A program made the translations under genes and the position numbers. From positions 1 to 19,225 of the forward strand of contig CAZRNR010000041.1 in assembly GCA_964601505.1 (NCBI GenBank): DNA of 19,225 nt, given 5' to 3'. Position 1 is the first letter of the stretch, and every line of letters starts with the position of its first letter. The notes beneath the pieces were generated by a model. It did no database searches, was not told where the DNA came from, and was given only the letters and a program-made list of their open reading frames with translations. This DNA comes from DRWZ01 sp964601505 (GTDB taxonomy: Bacteria; Calescibacteriota; Calescibacteriia; Calescibacteriales; Calescibacteriaceae). Shown here one piece after another: positions 13,932 through 19,225 of the stretch.

Positions 13932-15305
13932 TCAATTTTCCTTTTGCTTTGTTTTGCTTCGTAGATTCTCAATAAAGTGTGTATCGTAATTCCCTTCCTT
14001 GAAAATTTGAGATGATACTGAATCTATCAAGAATTTTATATTAGTTTTTGGACCTTCTATCTTTGTCGCGTTTAGTGCATCTATTGTTTTCTGTATTGCT
14101 TCGTTCCTATCTTTGCCTCTTGCGATAAGCTTTGCAATAAGTGGATCATAAAAAGGTGTTATTGAATTCCCCTCTTTGTAACCTATGTCTAACCTTATTT
14201 TGTTATCCCATAAGAATTTTGTGCAATCTGGCTCAATAAGTTTAGATATTTTCCCCGGAGAAGGAAAGAATGTTATTGGGTCCTCCGCGTATATTCTACA
14301 TTCTATTGCCCATCCTTTGAATTTTATCTCTTGTTCCTCTGGTAAGTTATGCCCTTCTGCTATTTTTATTTGCCATTCCACGAGGTCAAAACCAGTTATA
14401 GCTTCTGTTATTGGATGTTCCACCTGTAGTCTTGTGTTAACTTCAAGGAAGTAAATGTTTCTATCCTTATCTACGATAAACTCAACAGTTCCTGCATTTC
14501 TATATTTGAGTTCAGACATTATCTTTCTTGCGTAATCTCTTAACCTTTTTCTAAGTTCTTCATCAACGAATGGCGAAGGAGATTCCTCTATAACTTTCTG
14601 ATGCCTCCTTTGAACGGAACATTCTCTTTCTGGAAATGTAATAACTCCACCTTTTCCATCCCCAAGAACCTGAATCTCTATGTGATGCGGTGATTGTAGA
14701 TACTTTTCCATATATACTCTTTCATCTCCAAATGCAGATTTTGCCCGAGACCTTGACTGTTCATAAGATTTTTGTAAATCTTCTTCCTTTTCAACCTTTA
14801 CCATTCCTATTCCTCCGCCCCCAGCTGCAGCTTTGAGTAAAACAGGAAAACCTAATCTTTTTGCCTCTGATTTTAGCTTCTCTATGTCATCTATTATTTC
14901 TGTCCCAGGGGGAATTGGTATCCCAATTGAGCTGACAAATTTCCTTGCTGTGGCCTTATCTCCCATTATCTCCATGCTCTTTGCTGTTGGGCCTATAAAA
15001 ATTATTCCGTTATCCTCACAAGCCTTGACGAAATCTTCTCTTTCTGAAAGAAATCCGTATCCCGGATGTATTGCATCAGCTTTCGTTTTTTTAGCGGCTT
15101 CAATTATTTTTGATATGTCAAGATAGCTTTTTAAGGGATGAGATTCTCCAATAAATACACTTTCATCCGCTTCTTCTACAAAAGGAAGATCCTTATCTGC
15201 ATCTGAATATACAGCCACGGTTCTCTTCCCAACCTTTTTGGCTGTTGATATTACTCTTCTTGCTATCTCACCTCTGTTTGCGACAAGAATCTTTTTTATT
15301 TCCAT
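13932..15305 (-). CDS. accC: biotin carboxylase subunit of acetyl-CoA (or acyl-CoA) carboxylase
   Basis: Biotin carboxylase uses ATP and bicarbonate to carboxylate biotin carried on BCCP. The protein (457 aa from ATG 15305; TTG 15311 adds two residues) starts KKILVANRGEIARR, then HPGYGFLSE, the glycine-rich ATP loop AAAGGGGIGM, ECSVQRRHQKVIEESPS, and EVNTRLQVEHPITE, and ends like other AccC proteins without a fused biotin domain. Length is normal. No accB, accA or accD gene is adjacent, so the carboxyltransferase partner is elsewhere; acetyl-CoA carboxylase is the default, but a propionyl-CoA or pyruvate carboxylase BC subunit would look similar. The 118-bp region to the divergent endonuclease gene should carry its promoter. 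Confidence 0.93.
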   Translation of the reverse strand: MEIKKILVANRGEIARRVISTAKKVGKRTVAVYSDADKDLPFVEEADESVFIGESHPLKSYLDISKIIEAAKKTKADAIHPGYGFLSEREDFVKACEDNGIIFIGPTAKSMEIMGDKATARKFVSSIGIPIPPGTEIIDDIEKLKSEAKRLGFPVLLKAAAGGGGIGMVKVEKEEDLQKSYEQSRSRAKSAFGDERVYMEKYLQSPHHIEIQVLGDGKGGVITFPERECSVQRRHQKVIEESPSPFVDEELRKRLRDYARKIMSELKYRNAGTVEFIVDKDRNIYFLEVNTRLQVEHPITEAITGFDLVEWQIKIAEGHNLPEEQEIKFKGWAIECRIYAEDPITFFPSPGKISKLIEPDCTKFLWDNKIRLDIGYKEGNSITPFYDPLIAKLIARGKDRNEAIQKTIDALNATKIEGPKTNIKFLIDSVSSQIFKEGNYDTHFIENLRSKTKQKEN

Positions 15306-15330
15306 TCTCAAATATTATTTGATTCATAAT

Positions 15331-15420
15331 ATGGGTGAATACAAAAACAGGATTTTTGAATCTGTGTTCAAATTTGTAAAACTTCTGACAATTGGATTTT
15401 CTATATTTTGTTTGATTTAA
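15331..15420 (+). CDS. possible 29-aa hydrophobic peptide
   Basis: ATG 15331 opens a 29-codon frame ending at TAA 15418-15420, 9 bp before the endonuclease-like gene. The peptide has a charged N-terminus (MGEYKNR) and then a hydrophobic segment (VKLLTIGFSIFCLI), as expected of a tiny membrane peptide or a leader peptide. It is short enough to be chance and has no clear ribosome-binding site. Confidence 0.25.
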   Translation: MGEYKNRIFESVFKFVKLLTIGFSIFCLI

Positions 15421-15429
15421 TTTGTTCTG

Positions 15430-16257
15430 ATGGGATTTCTCGTTGGAACTGCTGGTATTCCACATTCAACTTTTCAGGGAGATGGAGAAGATATGACATC
15501 AGCTGGGATAAGAACAATAAAGGAGTTAAAACTTGATGCCATGGAACTTGAATTTGTCAATGGAGTCTATCTGACACCCGAAAAAGCCCAGAAAATTAAG
15601 GATGTTAAAGAAAGGTTTGGAGTAGTTCTCACTGCTCACGCACCATATTTTTTGAATTTTGGAAATCCAGAGAAAATTGAAATGTCTAAATCAGTTCTTA
15701 TACATACTTTGAAAATATCAGAACTTGCTGGTGTTAAGTCTATAGCTTTTCATCCGGCATACTATTTTAAGAAAGATGTAAATGAGACTTTTGGTCTGGT
15801 AAAGCAAGCCATTGCAGAAATACAACATTTTGTAATTTTTAATAAATTTGGAGTAGAAGCAAGGCCTGAAACTGCGGGTAAGACTTTTCAGTTTGGTTCC
15901 ATTGAGGAGCTGATATCGCTTTGCAAGGAGCTTGATGGCCTGAAAATCTGTATAGATTTTGCTCATATATATTCAAGATCTCGTGGCCAGATAAATGGTT
16001 ACGATGGATTTATGCGCATTTTAGAAACCATCTGGAGGGAGCTTGGAGACTCTGCACTTAAAGATATGCACTGCCATGTGGAAGGAATTCAATTTGGAAA
16101 AACAGGAGAGGTAAAGCATCTTAATTTCTCAGAATCGGGCTTTGATTTTAAGGGATTGGCTAAGGCTTTAGTAGAGAGTAAGGCAGATGGTATTATTATA
16201 TGCGAAAGTCCTTCCCTTGAATCAGATGCTCTTCTGCTCAAAGAACTTTTATCTTGA
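15430..16257 (+). CDS. endonuclease IV-like AP endonuclease (xylose isomerase-like TIM barrel)
   Basis: Family 2 AP endonucleases cleave DNA at abasic sites using a metal cluster. The 275-residue protein has candidate metal ligands at the expected strand ends: TAHAPYF (His70), AFHPAYYF (His108), ARPETAGK (Glu147), CIDFAHIYS (Asp176, His179), MHCHVEGI (His214/His216), GEVKHLNF (His230) and CESP (Glu259). The LxPEKAxxI and HVEGIxFxxxGExxHL features resemble the archaeal-type endonuclease IV group more than E. coli Nfo. Repair of abasic sites is the likely role, but other sugar-isomerase-like TIM barrels share this fold. ATG 15430 has no strong Shine-Dalgarno. Confidence 0.82.
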   Translation: MGFLVGTAGIPHSTFQGDGEDMTSAGIRTIKELKLDAMELEFVNGVYLTPEKAQKIKDVKERFGVVLTAHAPYFLNFGNPEKIEMSKSVLIHTLKISELAGVKSIAFHPAYYFKKDVNETFGLVKQAIAEIQHFVIFNKFGVEARPETAGKTFQFGSIEELISLCKELDGLKICIDFAHIYSRSRGQINGYDGFMRILETIWRELGDSALKDMHCHVEGIQFGKTGEVKHLNFSESGFDFKGLAKALVESKADGIIICESPSLESDALLLKELLS

Positions 16258-16311
16258 TTAAAGCTTTGCAAATTTAGAATTTTATAATAAAGTTATGGAT
16301 ATATTATAAGT

Positions 16312-18066
16312 ATGAGAAGAATTCTTTCGCTATTGATTTTGGTTTCCTTTTTTCTTGCTTTCTGTTCAAAGAAGCCAGCTTATTATGTAGAAGGCAAATT
16401 CTACGCCGACGATCAAAGAGGGTTATATTTCCAAGCAGTTTATGATATATTCGCTGGAAGATTAAAACAAGCTGAAGAAAAGTTAGAATTTTTGGTTAAG
16501 AACACAGATGAAAAATCTTTAAGTTTTGCTCCATATTATGAATTAGCCGTTTTGAAATTAAGATTGAAAAAGACAGATGAAGCAAAGTTCTACGCGGAAA
16601 AATCAACAGAATATGTTTCAAGTCCGAAAGAAGCTCAGAAATTATTTTATCTTTTCGTTCGTATCGGAGACCAGAAAAGAGCAAATGAGTTAATAGATTA
16701 TTACTTTTCTAAATTCCCATCAGATGAAGAAATTTTCCGAATTGTGGTTGTAAACTACATAAGGATGAATGACCTCAAGAGAGTAAAGGATTTGTGTGAA
16801 ATTTTCATATCCAGAAATCCAGACAATCTTTTTGCGCTTAGTATGTATGGTTCTGTCCTGAAGAACCTTGGAGATAAGGATAATGCAAGAAGACAATTTG
16901 AGAAAATTTTGAATCTCGGCTCATATGATGAGACTGTTTTGAAAGAACTCATTGATATATATAGGGAACAAAAAGATAATAAAAGAGCCATAAATATTCT
17001 CAAAGAAGCTGAAAAATTTAACCCTTCCGTTTCAATAAGGAGAGAACTTGTCGATTTTCTTCTTGAAGATGGACAATCAGATGAAGCTGTGAGCTATATG
17101 GATCAGATAACTAAAGAAATCCCGGAACCTGAAATCTTATTTGATTGGATCAGGGTCCTTTTTAGAGCAAAAAGGTATAAGGAAGTAGTAAGCAATGCAA
17201 CTCACGTTATTGACCAGATGAAAGATCGAAGGGCAAGTGAGTTTATTTTACTTATGAAAGCTATGTCCCTTCACGAGCTCGGAAGATTCGAGGAAGCCTA
17301 TAAGGAGTATGATAAATTTGAAAAGAATTCTGATTTTTATATGGATGCCGTAGCAGGCAAAATAGATGCTCTTAGAGAGATTGACCCTGAAAAAGCAGTT
17401 AGATTTGTAGAAAATATAGATAAAAGCACAATAACATATCAAGTAGCCCATTCAATAATCTATTCCTATAGAGAAAAAGAAGATTTTTCATCTGCGTTAA
17501 AACTTGCTGAAGAATTTGAAAAAAGATTTGAGAGTAAAAAGGAGAATTTCATATATACAAAAGCTATTCTACTTTATGAGTCAGGAAGAATAAATGAGGC
17601 TCTTTCGGAAGCTGAAAAACTCTTGATTGAAAATCAGTCAGATCCAACTTATCTTAACCTCAAGGGATATCTTCTTTGTGAATATGTCAGAATGGAGTTT
17701 GAAAAATCTGGTAATTTGGATATTCAAAAACTTGAGGAAGCAAAAGATCTTATATCTAAGGCCTTCAATTTGAAACAAGATCCTTATATAAAAGATAGTT
17801 TGGGCTGGTATTTCTTCCTAAAAGGAGATTTGGATCAGGCTCAAAAGTATATCACAGAAGCTCTTGCTTCCTTACCAGATGACCCTATATTGAATGAGCA
17901 CCTTGGAGATATAATGCTCAAAAAAGGCGAAAATGAAAAAGCTCTCGAGCTCTATAAAAAATCGCTTCAAGGAAAACCTAAAGGTATAGATAAGAAAAGA
18001 ATCGAAGATAAGGTTAAAAAACTTTCCGAAAAATTTAGAGTCGGTAGATCAAATAAAGGTAAATAA
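16312..18066 (+). CDS. secreted or lipid-anchored TPR-repeat protein
   Basis: The 584-residue protein begins with a signal peptide: MRRILSLLILVSFFLAFC. The final LAFC resembles a lipobox, but the -1 residue is Phe rather than Gly, Ala or Ser, so lipidation at Cys18 is uncertain. The rest is almost all alpha-helical repeats of TPR type, for example around residues 180-235 (YGSVLKNLGDKDNARRQFEKI, then YREQKDNKRAINILKEAEKF), about 315-345 (LHELGRFEEAYKEYDKF), about 425-445 (LYESGRINEALSEAEKL) and about 503-555 (GWYFFLKGDLDQAQKYITEAL, then GDIMLKKGENEKALELYKKSL), ending in a basic tail. Such proteins usually scaffold envelope complexes; no partner is identified here. It lies 54 bp after the endonuclease-like gene. 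Confidence 0.88.
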   Translation: MRRILSLLILVSFFLAFCSKKPAYYVEGKFYADDQRGLYFQAVYDIFAGRLKQAEEKLEFLVKNTDEKSLSFAPYYELAVLKLRLKKTDEAKFYAEKSTEYVSSPKEAQKLFYLFVRIGDQKRANELIDYYFSKFPSDEEIFRIVVVNYIRMNDLKRVKDLCEIFISRNPDNLFALSMYGSVLKNLGDKDNARRQFEKILNLGSYDETVLKELIDIYREQKDNKRAINILKEAEKFNPSVSIRRELVDFLLEDGQSDEAVSYMDQITKEIPEPEILFDWIRVLFRAKRYKEVVSNATHVIDQMKDRRASEFILLMKAMSLHELGRFEEAYKEYDKFEKNSDFYMDAVAGKIDALREIDPEKAVRFVENIDKSTITYQVAHSIIYSYREKEDFSSALKLAEEFEKRFESKKENFIYTKAILLYESGRINEALSEAEKLLIENQSDPTYLNLKGYLLCEYVRMEFEKSGNLDIQKLEEAKDLISKAFNLKQDPYIKDSLGWYFFLKGDLDQAQKYITEALASLPDDPILNEHLGDIMLKKGENEKALELYKKSLQGKPKGIDKKRIEDKVKKLSEKFRVGRSNKGK

Positions 18067-19051
18067 ATAATTATTTCCTTACTCTCTTTTTCTCCCTTTT
18101 TGGTAGGTATATATTTTTTCTTTTTGATATTTTATTATCATTTAAAAAACTTTGTTTTGCTTTTCCATGAAGATTTTTTGCAAACGAGATGTTATTTTTT
18201 CAATTAACACAATAAAAAAGGAAAGTTGAAAATTTAGGCATTGTGATTGTTTTTGAGTTTTAAAAGCTCATTTATTTTGTTTAAGACGAAGCAAAACTTA
18301 TGGCAAACGATGATTATTGATATTTTTACCATTCAAAAGGCAAATAAGGAAGTTTGGGAAGAAATAATTTATAGGCAATTTGATGTAAATTAAATTTAAG
18401 ACGTCGTGAGTAAGCAAATTTCTCTCAGAGCTCTCTTCTATTGCTAAGGGAAAGTAATGAGCAAAGAAGTAGAAAATCCAGCTTAGATAATTCCCTATTC
18501 TTTCCCACCTAATATTGTGGATTCTTCTGATAAAAAGGAAAATGCTAAGCTCCTATTACACTCTGAGGTATATTAGAACTAAATTTACTGATACACTCTC
18601 CAGAAATTGTGAAAGTCTTAAGTATTTTCCAGAAATTCTTCTCATGAATTCAATACTATCCCCTCTAGTTTCATAGCTTCCTCTATCAAAATCAAGGTGG
18701 AACAATTAGCAAACATCCTCACATTATAAAATACAGTTCATTATTTTGAAAGATAAATTTCTATCAATTACCTTTCCTGAAAAATTCGGTTGTGCACTAT
18801 GAAAAAATCATGGCAAAATAATGATATTCCCTTGTGTAAATGCTGTCCAATATAAATCAAACTTTACAAAGGATAAATTACGGAATAATTAATGCTTTGT
18901 TGTAGCTATCAAATCAAAAATGTTAAATAGTGAGTGTAAGTCCTAATTTATCTTCTCTGGCATATAGTAATATTATTTTGATTCTGGTATCGCACCATTT
19001 TTTATCAGAAAAGAATTTCAATGGTTTTTAGAAATTTGCAAAATTTTCCCT
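18067..19051. other. ~1 kb region without an intact gene
   Basis: This stretch is AT-rich and lacks a supported gene on either strand. Its first 230 bp have T-rich runs but no hairpin-plus-T terminator. The middle holds a broken minus-strand frame (18298-18705, listed separately). GTTTTGCTT and AAGCAAAAC recur as a distant inverted pair near 18153 and 18290. A decayed mobile element or lost gene is possible. Confidence 0.5.
18298..18705 (-). pseudogene. possible decayed ORF, interrupted by tandem TAA-TAG
   Basis: One minus-strand frame is open from TTG 18705 for 49 codons (including YETRGDSIEFMRRISGKYLR), meets TAA-TAG at 18558-18553, and then stays open for 84 more codons (including RRIHNIRWERIG and FAHYFPLAIEESSE) to TAA 18298. 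A 133-codon frame with only that double stop is longer than expected by chance in such AT-rich DNA. No start codon opens the second part. I recognise no family; a transposase C-terminus is one guess, unsupported by a catalytic motif. Confidence 0.3.
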
Positions 19052-19225
19052 GTGAGATTTGATACTGAGATAAAGGGGATTTTTGAATCCGCTGCAAAAG
19101 CTGTCGTTAAGCTTGTTCTCAAAGTTGATATACTTGAGATAAAACCTGCTTCAACAGAGATTCAGGAGCACCTCAGAGCTGATTTCGTTGGAATAATCAG
19201 AACTCATAAAGGTTCCTTCCTTCTT
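19052..19225 (+). CDS. CheX/CheC-like protein, N-terminal part (partial)
   Basis: A frame from GTG 19052 stays open to the window edge (58 codons). The sequence (FESAAKAVVKLVLKVDILEI, then ADFVGIIRTHKGSFLL) follows the N-terminal pattern of CheX-type proteins: a helix, a short LxVxIEx strand, then a strand pair with VxGIIxxxGxxGSxxL. CheX proteins dephosphorylate CheY-P in chemotaxis. The frame is open back to 18971 but has no other standard start. No clear Shine-Dalgarno is seen. Confidence 0.45.
   Translation, partial: MRFDTEIKGIFESAAKAVVKLVLKVDILEIKPASTEIQEHLRADFVGIIRTHKGSFLL

Noticed and set aside
18542..18676. Plus-strand 44-codon frame (ATG 18542 to TAG) in the gene desert
   Set aside because: It overlaps the longer minus-strand broken frame, is short, and has no ribosome site or motif.
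1..19225. CRISPR arrays, rRNA genes, intact insertion sequences or phage genes
   Set aside because: No regularly spaced direct repeats, rRNA-like sequence, transposase catalytic motif, integrase or structural phage gene was seen on either strand.

Overview
The window is 19.2 kb of AT-rich (about one-third G+C by eye), densely packed bacterial chromosome. Bacterial origin is shown by the short-type elongation factor Ts, a bacterial-type L10, YidD, CarA/AccC enzymes, Shine-Dalgarno sites inside operons and a CCA-encoding tRNA. The compact layout, short EF-Ts, archaeal-type endonuclease IV family member and TIGR02094-type alpha-glucan phosphorylase hint at a deep-branching, possibly thermophilic lineage, but I cannot name a genus. 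I see no CRISPR array, phage or intact insertion sequence.

Layout: (1) 1-2695: the 3' end of an unrecognised gene, carA (carbamoyl-phosphate synthase small chain), then a convergent nicotinate phosphoribosyltransferase. (2) 2942-4167: an unreported-looking 56-aa ORF overlapping a low-molecular-weight phosphatase gene, which overlaps a convergent thiE tail-to-tail. (3) 4318-5573: coaE, a roughly 460-bp gene-poor stretch and an orphan yidD. (4) 5631-10604: a tight plus-strand cluster of a divergent alpha-glucan phosphorylase, a CNNM/CorC-type membrane protein, a 71-aa TusB/DsrH-like protein and cobyric acid synthase. (5) 10608-11246, minus strand: tRNA-Thr(UGU), then a 50-aa single-span membrane protein starting 6 nt after the tRNA CCA, then yjbQ (UPF0047). 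(6) 11499-15305, minus strand: accC, a ribosomal L10 homologue, tsf and an alpha-oxoamine synthase. (7) 15430-18066: an endonuclease IV-like TIM barrel and a 584-aa TPR protein with a secretion signal. (8) 18067-19051: about 1 kb without an intact gene, holding a broken minus-strand reading frame, then the start of a CheX-like gene that runs off the window.

Most genes are housekeeping: pyrimidine/arginine precursor, NAD, thiamine, CoA, cobalamin and fatty-acid/lipid precursor synthesis, glycogen breakdown, translation and DNA repair. The least ordinary parts are the tRNA-Thr/small membrane protein/yjbQ unit, the substitutions in conserved pocket motifs of the glucan phosphorylase, the L10-Ts pairing in place of S2-Ts, and several small or broken ORFs.
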